Of a stretch of DNA of 64,000 bases, positions 49,008 through 62,449 are shown in pieces; within the stretch, counting starts at the first letter, position 1, and the number at the start of each line of letters is the position of its first letter. The stretch spans positions 3,932,186-3,996,185 of the forward strand of contig NW_027395284.1 in assembly GCF_027580225.2 (NCBI RefSeq). Direction: 5' to 3'. This DNA comes from Misgurnus anguillicaudatus (Eukaryota > Chordata > Actinopteri > Cypriniformes > Cobitidae). The notes below the pieces were generated by a model. The model was not told the origin of the DNA. It saw only the letters and a program-made list of their open reading frames with translations, and did not search any database. A program made the translations under genes and the position numbers.

Positions 49008-50554
49008 TCACTTTAAAACGGCTTGTTTCATCGTTAGAATGCTCCTGTGAGCTTTTTAAGCAGAGTTGTGCACTTTTGCATGAAAAGTGACATTTCAGCC
49101 TGAAACGTTGATTTTTCACTCCAAACTGCTTTTCTGAGCTGGAAATCACTTTAAACGGCTTAGAATGCTCCTGTAAGCATTTTAAGCAGAGTTGGGCACT
49201 TTTGCATGAAAAGTCACATTTCAGCATGAAACGTTGATTTTTCACTCCAAACTGCTTTTCTGAGCTGGAAATCACTTTAAACGGCTTAGAATGCTCCTGT
49301 AAGCATTTTAAGCAGAGTTGGGCACTTTTGCATGAAAAGTCACATTTCAGCCTGAAACGTTGATTTTTCACTCTAAACTGCTTTTCTGAGCTGGAAATCA
49401 CTTTAAACGGCTTAGAATGCTCCTGTAAGCATTTTAAGCAGAGTTGTGCACTTTTGCATGAAAAGTGACATTTCAGCCTGAAATGTTGATTTTTCACTCC
49501 AAACTGCTTTTCTGAGCTGGAAATCACTTTAAACGGCTTGTTTCATCGTTAGAATGCTCCTGTGAGCTTTTTAAGCAGAGTTGTGCACTTTTGCATGAAA
49601 AGTGACATTTCAGCCTGAAACGTTGATTTTTCACTCCAAACTGCTTTTCTGAGCTGGAAATCACTTTAAACGGCTTAGAATGCTCCTGTAAGCATTTTAA
49701 GCAGAGTTGTGCACTTTTGCAAGAAAAGTCACATTTCAGCCTGAAACGTTGATTTTTTCACTCCAAACTGCTTTTCTGAGCTGGAAATCACTTTAAACGG
49801 CTTAGAATGCTCCTGTAAGCATTTTAAGCAGAGTTGGGCACTTTTGCATGAAAAGTCACATTTCAGCCTGAAACGTTGATTTTTCACTCTAAACTGCTTT
49901 TCTGAGCTGGAAATCACTTTAAACGGCTTAGAATGCTCCTGTAAGCATTTTAAGCAGAGTTGGGCACTTTTGCATGAAAAGTCACATTTCAGCCTGAAAC
50001 GTTGATTTTTGACTCTAAACTGCTTTTCTGAGCTGGAAATCACTTTAAACGGCTTAGAATGCTCCTGTAAGCATTTTAAGCAGAGTTGTGCACTTTTGCA
50101 TGAAAAGTCACATTTCAGCATGAAACGTTGATTTTTCACTCCAAACTGCTTTTCTGAGCTGGAAATCACTTTAAACGGCTTAGAATGCTCCTGTAAGCAT
50201 TTTAAGCAGAGTTGGGCACTTTTGCATGAAAAGTCACATTTCAGCCTGAAACGTTGATTTTTCACTCTAAACTGCTTTTCTGAGCTGGAAATCACTTTAA
50301 ACGGCTTAGAATGCTCCTGTAAGCATTTTAAGCAGAGTTGTGCACTTTTGCATGAAAAGTGACATTTCAGCCTAAAACGTTGATTTTTCTCTCTAAACTG
50401 CTTTTCTGAGCTGGAAATCACTTTAAACGGCTTGTTTCATCGTTAGAATGCTCCTGAGAGCTTTTTAAGCAGAGTTGTGCACTTTTGCATGAAAAGTGAC
50501 ATTTCAGCCTGAAACGTTGATTTTTCTCTCTAAACTGCTTTTCTGAGCTGGAAA

Positions 50555-51733
50555 TCACTTTAAACGGCTTGTTTCATCGTTAGAATGCTCCTGTGAGCTT
50601 TTTAAGCAGAGTTGTGCACTTTTGCATGAAAAGTGACATTTCAGCCTGAAACGTTGATTTTTCACTCCAAACTGCTTTTCTGAGCTGGAAATCACTTTAA
50701 ACGGCTTAGAATGCTCCTGTAAGCATTTTAAGCAGAGTTGGGCACTTTTGCATGAAAAGTCACATTTCAGCCTGAAACGTTGATTTTTCACTCTAAAACT
50801 GCTTTTCTGAGCTGGAAATCACTTTAAACGGCTTAGAATGCTCCTGTAAGCATTTTAAGCAGAGTTGTGCACTTTTGCATGAAAAGTGACATTTCAGCCT
50901 AAAACGTTGATTTTTCTCTCTAAACTGCTTTTCTGAGCTGGAAATCACTTTAAACGGCTTGTTTCATCGTTAGAATGCTCCTGAGAGCTTTTTAAGCAGA
51001 GTTGTGCACTTTTGCATGAAAAGTCACATTTCAGCCTGAAACGTTGATTTTTCACTCCAAACTGCTTTTCTGAGCTGGAAATCACTTTAAACGGCTTAGA
51101 ATGCTCCTGTAAGCATTTTAAGCAGAGTTGGGCACTTTTGCATGAAAAGTCACATTTCAGCCTGAAACGTTGATTTTTCACTCTAAACTGCTTTTCTGAG
51201 CTGGAAATCACTTTAAACGGCTTGTTTCATCGTTAGAATGCTCCTGTAAGCATTTTAAGCAAAGTTGTGCACTTTTGCATGAAAAGTCACATTTCGGCCT
51301 GAAACGTTGATTTTTCACTCCAAACTGCTTTTCTGAGCTGGAAATCACTTTAAACGGCTTAGAATGCTCCTGTAAGCATTTTAAGCAGAGTTGGGCACTT
51401 TTGCATGAAAAGTCACATTTCAGCCTGAAACGTTGATTTTTCACTCTAAACTGCTTTTCTGAGCTGGAAATCACTTTAAACGGCTTAGAATGCTCCTGTA
51501 AGCATTTTAAGCAGAGTTGTGCACTTTTGCATGAAAAGTGACATTTCAGCCTAAAACGTTGATTTTTCTCTCTAAACTGCTTTTCTGAGCTGGAAATCAC
51601 TTTAAACGGCTTGTTTCATCGTTAGAATGCTCCTGAGAGCTTTTTAAGCAGAGTTGTGCACTTTTGCATGAAAAGTGACATTTCAGCCTGAAACGTTGAT
51701 TTTTCTCTCTAAACTGCTTTTCTGAGCTGGAAA
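50555..51733. repeat. Higher-order repeat, 9-mer of 1179 bp
   Basis: Same nine-monomer order as the 34073 unit, with one extra a in ctaaaact near 50796. The next block, 51734-53037, is a 1304-bp derivative. It has gained a 263-bp L+S dimer and lost one 137-bp gagag monomer (1178 + 263 - 137 = 1304). Confidence 0.88.
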
Positions 51734-52385
51734 TCACTTTAAACGGCTTGTTTCATCGTTAGAATGCTCCTGTGAGCTTTTTAAGCAGAGTTGTGCACTT
51801 TTGCATGAAAAGTGACATTTCAGCCTGAAACGTTGATTTTTCACTCCAAACTGCTTTTCTGAGCTGGAAATCACTTTAAACGGCTTAGAATGCTCCTGTA
51901 AGCATTTTAAGCAGAGTTGGGCACTTTTGCATGAAAAGTCACATTTCAGCCTGAAACGTTGATTTTTCACTCTAAACTGCTTTTCTGAGCTGGAAATCAC
52001 TTTAAACGGCTTAGAATGCTCCTGTAAGCATTTTAAGCAGAGTTGTGCACTTTTGCATGAAAAGTGACATTTCAGCCTAAAACGTTGATTTTTCTCTCTA
52101 AACTGCTTTTCTGAGCTGGAAATCACTTTAAACGGCTTGTTTCATCGTTAGAATGCTCCTGAGAGCTTTTTAAGCAGAGTTGTGCACTTTTGCATGAAAA
52201 GTCACATTTCAGCCTGAAACGTTGATTTTTCACTCCAAACTGCTTTTCTGAGCTGGAAATCACTTTAAACGGCTTAGAATGCTCCTGTAAGCATTTTAAG
52301 CAGAGTTGGGCACTTTTGCATGAAAAGTCACATTTCAGCCTGAAACGTTGATTTTTCACTCTAAACTGCTTTTCTGAGCTGGAAA

Positions 52386-52911
52386 TCACTTTAAACGGCT
52401 TGTTTCATCGTTAGAATGCTCCTGTAAGCATTTTAAGCAAAGTTGTGCACTTTTGCATGAAAAGTCACATTTCGGCCTGAAACGTTGATTTTTCACTCCA
52501 AACTGCTTTTCTGAGCTGGAAATCACTTTAAACGGCTTAGAATGCTCCTGTAAGCAATTTAAGCAGAGTTGGGCACTTTTGCATGAAAAGTCACATTTCA
52601 GCCTGAAACGTTGATTTTTCACTCTAAACTGCTTTTCTGAGCTGGAAATCACTTTAAACGGCTTGTTTCATCGTTAGAATGCTCCTGTAAGCATTTTAAG
52701 CAAAGTTGTGCACTTTTGCATGAAAAGTCACATTTCGGCCTGAAACGTTGATTTTTCACTCCAAACTGCTTTTCTGAGCTGGAAATCACTTTAAACGGCT
52801 TAGAATGCTCCTGTAAGCATTTTAAGCAGAGTTGGGCACTTTTGCATGAAAAGTCACATTTCAGCCTGAAACGTTGATTTTTCACTCTAAACTGCTTTTC
52901 TGAGCTGGAAA
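52386..52911. repeat. Tandem duplication of an L+S dimer (263 bp)
   Basis: The caaag/cggcc-class L monomer with its following S monomer occurs at 52386-52648 and again at 52649-52911 (126 + 137 = 263). The first copy has a private gtaagcaattt change near 52555. Standard units have one copy. Confidence 0.85.
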
Positions 52912-54639
52912 TCACTTTAAACGGCTTAGAATGCTCCTGTAAGCATTTTAAGCAGAGTTGTGCACTTTTGCATGAAAAGTGACATTTCAGCCTAAAACGT
53001 TGATTTTTCTCTCTAAACTGCTTTTCTGAGCTGGAAATCACTTTAAACGGCTTGTTTCATCGTTAGAATGCTCCTGTGAGCTTTTTAAGCAGAGTTGTGC
53101 ACTTTTGCATGAAAAGTGACATTTCAGCCTGAAACGTTGATTTTTCACTCCAAACTGCTTTTCTGAGCTGGAAATCACTTTAAACGGCTTAGAATGCTCC
53201 TGTAAGCATTTTAAGCAGAGTTGTGCACTTTTGCATGAAAAGTCACATTTCAGCCTGAAACGTTGATTTTTCACTCCAAACTGCTTTTCTGAGCTGGAAA
53301 TCACTTTAAACGGCTTAGAATGCTCCTGTAAGCATTTTAAGCAGAGTTGGGCACTTTTGCATGAAAAGTCACATTTCAGCCTGAAACGTTGATTTTTCAC
53401 TCTAAACTGCTTTTCTGAGCTGGAAATCACTTTAAACGGCTTGTTTCATCGTTAGAATGCTCCTGTAAGCATTTTAAGCAAAGTTGTGCACTTTTGCATG
53501 AAAAGTCACATTTCGGCCTGAAACGTTGATTTTTCACTCCAAACTGCTTTTCTGAGCTGGAAATCACTTTAAACGGCTTAGAATGCTCCTGTAAGCATTT
53601 TAAGCAGAGTTGGGCACTTTTGCATGAAAAGTCACATTTCAGCCTGAAACGTTGATTTTTCACTCTAAACTGCTTTTCTGAGCTGGAAATCACTTTAAAC
53701 GGCTTAGAATGCTCCTGTAAGCATTTTAAGCAAAGTTGGGCACTTTTGCATGAAAAGTCACATTTCAGCCTGAAACGTTGATTTTTCACTCTAAACTGCT
53801 TTTCTGAGCTGGAAATCACTTTAAACGGCTTAGAATGCTCCTGTAAGCATTTTAAGCAGAGTTGGGCACTTTTGCATGAAAAGTCACATTTCAGCCTGAA
53901 ACGTTGATTTTTCACTCTAAACTGCTTTTCTGAGCTGGAAATCACTTTAAACGGCTTGTTTCATCGTTAGAATGCTCCTGTAAGCATTTTAAGCAGAGTT
54001 GTGCACTTTTGCAAGAAAAGTCACATTTCAGCCTGAAACGTTGATTTTTCACTCCAAACTGCTTTTCTGAGCTGGAAATCACTTTAAACGGCTTAGAATG
54101 CTCCTGTAAGCATTTTAAGCAGAGTTGGGCACTTTTGCATGAAAAGTCACATTTCAGCCTGAAACGTTGATTTTTCACTCTAAACTGCTTTTCTGAGCTG
54201 GAAATCACTTTAAACGGCTTAGAATGCTCCTGTAAGCATTTTAAGCAGAGTTGGGCACTTTTGCATGAAAAGTCACATTTCAGCCTGAAACGTTGATTTT
54301 TGACTCTAAACTGCTTTTCTGAGCTGGAAATCACTTTAAACGGCTTAGAATGCTCCTGTAAGCATTTTAAGCAGAGTTGTGCAATTTTGCATGAAAAGTC
54401 ACATTTCAGCATGAAACGTTGATTTTTCACTCCAAACTGCTTTTCTGAGCTGGAAATCACTTTAAACGGCTTAGAATGCTCCTGTAAGCATTTTAAGCAG
54501 AGTTGGGCACTTTTGCATGAAAAGTCACATTTCAGCCTGAAACGTTGATTTTTCACTCTAAACTGCTTTTCTGAGCTGGAAATCACTTTAAACGGCTTAG
54601 AATGCTCCTGTAAGCATTTTAAGCAGAGTTGTGCACTTT

Positions 54640-54675
54640 TGCATGAAAAGTGACATTAAAAGTCACATTTCAGCC
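54640..54675. repeat. Chimeric monomer junction
   Basis: gtgacatt at 54650-54657 runs into aaaagtcacattt where the rest of a cctaaaa/tctctct monomer is expected, so part of a monomer is restarted out of phase. The sequence then proceeds normally into a caaag-class L monomer. This is an off-register join at shared aaaagt sequence, either a real deletion or an assembly join. Confidence 0.85.
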
Positions 54676-55739
54676 TGAAACGTTGATTTTTCACTCTAAA
54701 CTGCTTTTCTGAGCTGGAAATCACTTTAAACGGCTTGTTTCATCGTTAGAATGCTCCTGTAAGCATTTTAAGCAAAGTTGTGCACTTTTGCATGAAAAGT
54801 CACATTTCGGCCTGAAACGTTGATTTTTCACTCCAAACTGCTTTTCTGAGCTGGAAATCACTTTAAACGGCTTAGAATGCTCCTGTAAGCATTTTAAGCA
54901 GAGTTGGGCACTTTTGCATGAAAAGTCACATTTCAGCCTGAAACGTTGATTTTTCACTCTAAACTGCTTTTCTGAGCTGGAAATCACTTTAAACGGCTTA
55001 GAATGCTCCTGTAAGCATTTTAAGCAGAGTTGTGCACTTTTGCAAGAAAAGTCACATTTCAGCCTGAAACGTTGATTTTTCACTCCAAACTGCTTTTCTG
55101 AGCTGGAAATCACTTTAAACGGCTTAGAATGCTCCTGTAAGCATTTTAAGCAGAGTTGTGCACTTTTGCAAGAAAAGTCACATTTCAGCCTGAAACGTTG
55201 ATTTTTCACTCCAAACTGCTTTTCTGAGCTGGAAATCACTTTAAACGGCTTAGAATGCTCCTGTAAGCATTTTAAGCAGAGTTGGGCACTTTTGCATGAA
55301 AAGTCACATTTCAGCCTGAAACGTTGATTTTTCACTCTAAACTGCTTTTCTGAGCTGGAAATCACTTTAAACGGCTTAGAATGCTCCTGTAAGCATTTTA
55401 AGCAGAGTTGTGCACTTTTGCAAGAAAAGTCACATTTCAGCCTGAAACGTTGATTTTTCACTCCAAACTGCTTTTCTGAGCTGGAAATCACTTTAAACGG
55501 CTTAGAATGCTCCTGTAAGCATTTTAAGCAGAGTTGGGCACTTTTGCATGAAAAGTCACATTTCAGCCTGAAACGTTGATTTTTCACTCTAAACTGCTTT
55601 TCTGAGCTGGAAATCACTTTAAACGGCTTAGAATGCTCCTGTAAGCATTTTAAGCAGAGTTGGGCACTTTTGCATGAAAAGTCACATTTCAGCCTGAAAC
55701 GTTGATTTTTGACTCTAAACTGCTTTTCTGAGCTGGAAA

Positions 55740-58700
55740 TCACTTTAAACGGCTTGTTTCATCGTTAGAATGCTCCTGTAAGCATTTTAAGCAAAGTTGT
55801 GCACTTTTGCATGAAAAGTCACATTTCGGCCTGAAACGTTGATTTTTCACTCCAAACTGCTTTTCTGAGCTGGAAATCACTTTAAACGGCTTAGAATGCT
55901 CCTGTAAGCATTTTAAGCAGAGTTGGGCACTTTTGCATGAAAAGTCACATTTCAGCCTGAAACGTTGATTTTTCACTCTAAACTGCTTTTCTGAGCTGGA
56001 AATCACTTTAAACGGCTTAGAATGCTCCTGTAAGCATTTTAAGCAAAGTTGGGCACTTTTGCATGAAAAGTCACATTTCAGCCTGAAACGTTGATTTTTC
56101 ACTCTAAACTGCTTTTCTGAGCTGGAAATCACTTTAAACGGCTTAGAATGCTCCTGTAAGCATTTTAAGCAGAGTTGGGCACTTTTGCATGAAAAGTCAC
56201 ATTTCAGCCTGAAACGTTGATTTTTCACTCTAAACTGCTTTTCTGAGCTGGAAATCACTTTAAACGGCTTGTTTCATCGTTAGAATGCTCCTGTAAGCAT
56301 TTTAAGCAGAGTTGTGCACTTTTGCAAGAAAAGTCACATTTCAGCCTGAAACGTTGATTTTTCACTCCAAACTGCTTTTCTGAGCTGGAAATCACTTTAA
56401 ACGGCTTAGAATGCTCCTGTAAGCATTTTAAGCAGAGTTGTGCACTTTTGCATGAAAAGTCACATTTCAGCATGAAACGTTGATTTTTCACTCCAAACTG
56501 CTTTTCTGAGCTGGAAATCACTTTAAACGGCTTAGAATGCTCCTGTAAGCATTTTAAGCAGAGTTGGGCACTTTTGCATGAAAAGTCACATTTCAGCCTG
56601 AAACGTTGATTTTTCACTCTAAACTGCTTTTCTGAGCTGGAAATCACTTTAAACGGCTTAGAATGCTCCTGTAAGCATTTTAAGCAGAGTTGTGCACTTT
56701 TGCATGAAAAGTGACATTTCAGCCTGAAATGTTGATTTTTCACTCCAAACTGCTTTTCTGAGCTGGAAATCACTTTAAACGGCTTGTTTCATCGTTAGAA
56801 TGCTCCTGTGAGCTTTTTAAGCAGAGTTGTGCACTTTTGCATGAAAAGTGACATTTCAGCCTGAAACGTTGATTTTTCACTCCAAACTGCTTTTCTGAGC
56901 TGGAAATCACTTTAAACGGCTTAGAATGCTCCTGTAAGCATTTTAAGCAGAGTTGTGCACTTTTGCAAGAAAAGTCACATTTCAGCCTGAAACGTTGATT
57001 TTTCACTCCAAACTGCTTTTCTGAGCTGGAAATCACTTTAAACGGCTTAGAATGCTCCTGTAAGCATTTTAAGCAGAGTTGGGCACTTTTGCATGAAAAG
57101 TCACATTTCAGCCTGAAACGTTGATTTTTCACTCTAAACTGCTTTTCTGAGCTGGAAATCACTTTAAACGGCTTAGAATGCTCCTGTAAGCATTTTAAGC
57201 AGAGTTGGGCACTTTTGCATGAAAAGTCACATTTCAGCCTGAAACGTTGATTTTTGACTCTAAACTGCTTTTCTGAGCTGGAAATCACTTTAAACGGCTT
57301 AGAATGCTCCTGTAAGCATTTTAAGCAGAGTTGTGCACTTTTGCATGAAAAGTCACATTTCAGCATGAAACGTTGATTTTTCACTCCAAACTGCTTTTCT
57401 GAGCTGGAAATCACTTTAAACGGCTTAGAATGCTCCTGTAAGCATTTTAAGCAGAGTTGGGCACTTTTGCATGAAAAGTCACATTTCAGCCTGAAACGTT
57501 GATTTTTCACTCTAAACTGCTTTTCTGAGCTGGAAATCACTTTAAACGGCTTAGAATGCTCCTGTAAGCATTTTAAGCAGAGTTGTGCACTTTTGCATGA
57601 AAAGTGACATTTCAGCCTAAAACGTTGATTTTTCTCTCTAAACTGCTTTTCTGAGCTGGAAATCACTTTAAACGGCTTGTTTCATCGTTAGAATGCTCCT
57701 GAGAGCTTTTTAAGCAGAGTTGTGCACTTTTGCATGAAAAGTGACATTTCAGCCTGAAATGTTGATTTTTCACTCCAAACTGCTTTTCTGAGCTGGAAAT
57801 CACTTTAAACGGCTTGTTTCATCGTTAGAATGCTCCTGTGAGCTTTTTAAGCAGAGTTGTGCACTTTTGCATGAAAAGTGACATTTCAGCCTGAAACGTT
57901 GATTTTTCACTCCAAACTGCTTTTCTGAGCTGGAAATCACTTTAAACGGCTTAGAATGCTCCTGTAAGCATTTTAAGCAGAGTTGTGCACTTTTGCATGA
58001 AAAGTCACATTTCAGCCTGAAACGTTGATTTTTCACTCCAAACTGCTTTTCTGAGCTGGAAATCACTTTAAACGGCTTAGAATGCTCCTGTAAGCATTTT
58101 AAGCAGAGTTGGGCACTTTTGCATGAAAAGTCACATTTCAGCCTGAAACGTTGATTTTTCACTCTAAACTGCTTTTCTGAGCTGGAAATCACTTTAAACG
58201 GCTTGTTTCATCGTTAGAATGCTCCTGTAAGCATTTTAAGCAAAGTTGTGCACTTTTGCATGAAAAGTCACATTTCGGCCTGAAACGTTGATTTTTCACT
58301 CCAAACTGCTTTTCTGAGCTGGAAATCACTTTAAACGGCTTAGAATGCTCCTGTAAGCATTTTAAGCAGAGTTGGGCACTTTTGCATGAAAAGTCACATT
58401 TCAGCCTGAAACGTTGATTTTTCACTCTAAACTGCTTTTCTGAGCTGGAAATCACTTTAAACGGCTTAGAATGCTCCTGTAAGCATTTTAAGCAAAGTTG
58501 GGCACTTTTGCATGAAAAGTCACATTTCAGCCTGAAACGTTGATTTTTCACTCTAAACTGCTTTTCTGAGCTGGAAATCACTTTAAACGGCTTAGAATGC
58601 TCCTGTAAGCATTTTAAGCAGAGTTGGGCACTTTTGCATGAAAAGTCACATTTCAGCCTGAAACGTTGATTTTTCACTCTAAACTGCTTTTCTGAGCTGG

Positions 58701-59092
58701 AAATCACTTTAAACGGCTTGTTTCATCGTTAGAATGCTCCTGTAAGCATTTTAAGCAGAGTTGTGCACTTTTGCAAGAAAAGTCACATTTCAGCCTGAAA
58801 CGTTGATTTTTCACTCCAAACTGCTTTTCTGAGCTGGAAATCACTTTAAACGGCTTAGAATGCTCCTGTAAGCATTTTAAGCAGAGTTGGGCACTTTTGC
58901 ATGAAAAGTCACATTTCAGCCTGAAACGTTGATTTTTCACTCTAAACTGCTTTTCTGAGCTGGAAATCACTTTAAACGGCTTAGAATGCTCCTGTAAGCA
59001 TTTTAAGCAGAGTTGGGCACTTTTGCATGAAAAGTCACATTTCAGCCTGAAACGTTGATTTTTGACTCTAAACTGCTTTTCTGAGCTGGAAA
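55740..59092. repeat. Higher-order repeat, 26-mer of 3353 bp, copy A
   Basis: Seven L monomers begin at 55740, 56255, 56770, 57663, 57800, 58189 and 58704, interspersed with 19 S monomers; 19 x 126 + 7 x 137 = 3353, matching the length exactly. Class order at the L positions is caaag, gcaag, gtgag, gagag, gtgag, caaag, gcaag. The next copy begins at 59093 with the same order. Confidence 0.9.
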
Positions 59093-62000
59093 TCACTTTA
59101 AACGGCTTGTTTCATCGTTAGAATGCTCCTGTAAGCATTTTAAGCAAAGTTGTGCACTTTTGCATGAAAAGTCACATTTCGGCCTGAAACGTTGATTTTT
59201 CACTCCAAACTGCTTTTCTGAGCTGGAAATCACTTTAAACGGCTTAGAATGCTCCTGTAAGCATTTTAAGCAGAGTTGGGCACTTTTGCATGAAAAGTCA
59301 CATTTCAGCCTGAAACGTTGATTTTTCACTCTAAACTGCTTTTCTGAGCTGGAAATCACTTTAAACGGCTTAGAATGCTCCTGTAAGCATTTTAAGCAAA
59401 GTTGGGCACTTTTGCATGAAAAGTCACATTTCAGCCTGAAACGTTGATTTTTCACTCTAAACTGCTTTTCTGAGCTGGAAATCACTTTAAACGGCTTAGA
59501 ATGCTCCTGTAAGCATTTTAAGCAGAGTTGGGCACTTTTGCATGAAAAGTCACATTTCAGCCTGAAACGTTGATTTTTCACTCTAAACTGCTTTTCTGAG
59601 CTGGAAATCACTTTAAACGGCTTGTTTCATCGTTAGAATGCTCCTGTAAGCATTTTAAGCAGAGTTGTGCACTTTTGCAAGAAAAGTCACATTTCAGCCT
59701 GAAACGTTGATTTTTCACTCCAAACTGCTTTTCTGAGCTGGAAATCACTTTAAACGGCTTAGAATGCTCCTGTAAGCATTTTAAGCAGAGTTGTGCACTT
59801 TTGCATGAAAAGTCACATTTCAGCATGAAACGTTGATTTTTCACTCCAAACTGCTTTTCTGAGCTGGAAATCACTTTAAACGGCTTAGAATGCTCCTGTA
59901 AGCATTTTAAGCAGAGTTGGGCACTTTTGCATGAAAAGTCACATTTCAGCCTGAAACGTTGATTTTTCACTCTAAACTGCTTTTCTGAGCTGGAAATCAC
60001 TTTAAACGGCTTAGAATGCTCCTGTAAGCATTTTAAGCAGAGTTGTGCACTTTTGCATGAAAAGTGACATTTCAGCCTGAAATGTTGATTTTTCACTCCA
60101 AACTGCTTTTCTGAGCTGGAAATCACTTTTAAACGGCTTGTTTCATCGTTAGAATGCTCCTGTGAGCTTTTTAAGCAGAGTTGTGCACTTTTGCATGAAA
60201 AGTGACATTTCAGCCTGAAACGTTGATTTTTCACTCCAAACTGCTTTTCTGAGCTGGAAATCACTTTAAACGGCTTAGAATGCTCCTGTAAGCATTTTAA
60301 GCAGAGTTGTGCACTTTTGCAAGAAAAGTCACATTTCAGCCTGAAACGTTGATTTTTCACTCCAAACTGCTTTTCTGAGCTGGAAATCACTTTAAACGGC
60401 TTAGAATGCTCCTGTAAGCATTTTAAGCAGAGTTGGGCACTTTTGCATGAAAAGTCACATTTCAGCCTGAAACGTTGATTTTTCACTCTAAACTGCTTTT
60501 CTGAGCTGGAAATCACTTTAAACGGCTTAGAATGCTCCTGTAAGCATTTTAAGCAGAGTTGGGCACTTTTGCATGAAAAGTCACATTTCAGCCTGAAACG
60601 TTGATTTTTGACTCTAAACTGCTTTTCTGAGCTGGAAATCACTTTAAACGGCTTAGAATGCTCCTGTAAGCATTTTAAGCAGAGTTGTGCACTTTTGCAT
60701 GAAAAGTCACATTTCAGCATGAAACGTTGATTTTTCACTCCAAACTGCTTTTCTGAGCTGGAAATCACTTTAAACGGCTTAGAATGCTCCTGTAAGCATT
60801 TTAAGCAGAGTTGGGCACTTTTGCATGAAAAGTCACATTTCAGCCTGAAACGTTGATTTTTCACTCTAAACTGCTTTTCTGAGCTGGAAATCACTTTAAA
60901 CGGCTTAGAATGCTCCTGTAAGCATTTTAAGCAGAGTTGTGCACTTTTGCATGAAAAGTGACATTTCAGCCTAAAACGTTGATTTTTCTCTCTAAACTGC
61001 TTTTCTGAGCTGGAAATCACTTTAAACGGCTTGTTTTCATCGTTAGAATGCTCCTGAGAGCTTTTTAAGCAGAGTTGTGCACTTTTGCATGAAAAAGTGA
61101 CATTTCAGCCTGAAATGTTGATTTTTCACTCCAAACTGCTTTTCTGAGCTGGAAATCACTTTAAACGGCTTGTTTCATCGTTAGAATGCTCCTGTGAGCT
61201 TTTTAAGCAGAGTTGTGCACTTTTGCATGAAAAGTGACATTTCAGCCTGAAACGTTGATTTTTCACTCCAAACTGCTTTTCTGAGCTGGAAATCACTTTA
61301 AACGGCTTAGAATGCTCCTGTAAGCATTTTAAGCAGAGTTGTGCACTTTTGCATGAAAAGTCACATTTCAGCCTGAAACGTTGATTTTTCACTCCAAACT
61401 GCTTTTCTGAGCTGGAAATCACTTTAAACGGCTTAGAATGCTCCTGTAAGCATTTTAAGCAGAGTTGGGCACTTTTGCATGAAAAGTCACATTTCAGCCT
61501 GAAACGTTGATTTTTCACTCTAAACTGCTTTTCTGAGCTGGAAATCACTTTAAACGGCTTGTTTCATCGTTAGAATGCTCCTGTTAAGCATTTTAAGCAA
61601 AGTTGTGCACTTTTGCATGAAAAGTCACATTTCGGCCTGAAACGTTGATTTTTCACTCCAAACTGCTTTTCTGAGCTGGAAATCACTTTAAACGGCTTAG
61701 AATGCTCCTGTAAGCATTTTAAGCAGAGTTGGGCACTTTTGCATGAAAAGTCACATTTCAGCCTGAAACGTTGATTTTTCACTCTAAACTGCTTTTCTGA
61801 GCTGGAAATCACTTTAAACGGCTTAGAATGCTCCTGTAAGCATTTTAAGCAAAGTTGGGCACTTTTGCATGAAAAGTCACATTTCAGCCTGAAACGTTGA
61901 TTTTTCACTCTAAACTGCTTTTCTGAGCTGGAAATCACTTTAAACGGCTTAGAATGCTCCTGTAAGCATTTTAAGCAGAGTTGGGCACTTTTGCATGAAA

Positions 62001-62449
62001 AGTCACATTTCAGCCTGAAACGTTGATTTTTCACTCTAAACTGCTTTTCTGAGCTGGAAATCACTTTAAACGGCTTGTTTCATCGTTAGAATGCTCCTGT
62101 AAGCATTTTAAGCAGAGTTGTGCACTTTTGCAAGAAAAGTCACATTTCAGCCTGAAACGTTGATTTTTCACTCCAAACTGCTTTTCTGAGCTGGAAATCA
62201 CTTTAAACGGCTTAGAATGCTCCTGTAAGCATTTTAAGCAGAGTTGGGCACTTTTGCATAAAAAGTCACATTTCAGCCTGAAACGTTGATTTTTCACTCT
62301 AAACTGCTTTTCTGAGCTGGAAATCACTTTAAACGGCTTAGAATGCTCCTGTAAGCATTTTAAGCAGAGTTGGGCACTTTTGCATGAAAAGTCACATTTC
62401 AGCCTGAAACGTTGATTTTTGACTCTAAACTGCTTTTCTGAGCTGGAAA
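59093..62449. repeat. Higher-order repeat, 26-mer of 3357 bp, copy B
   Basis: This copy has the same 26-monomer order as 55740-59092. The four extra bases are single-base insertions near 60130, 61033, 61095 and 61584. It also carries a g-to-a change at 62260 (gcataaaaag in place of gcatgaaaag), which copy A lacks but the left arm has at 24796. Confidence 0.9.
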
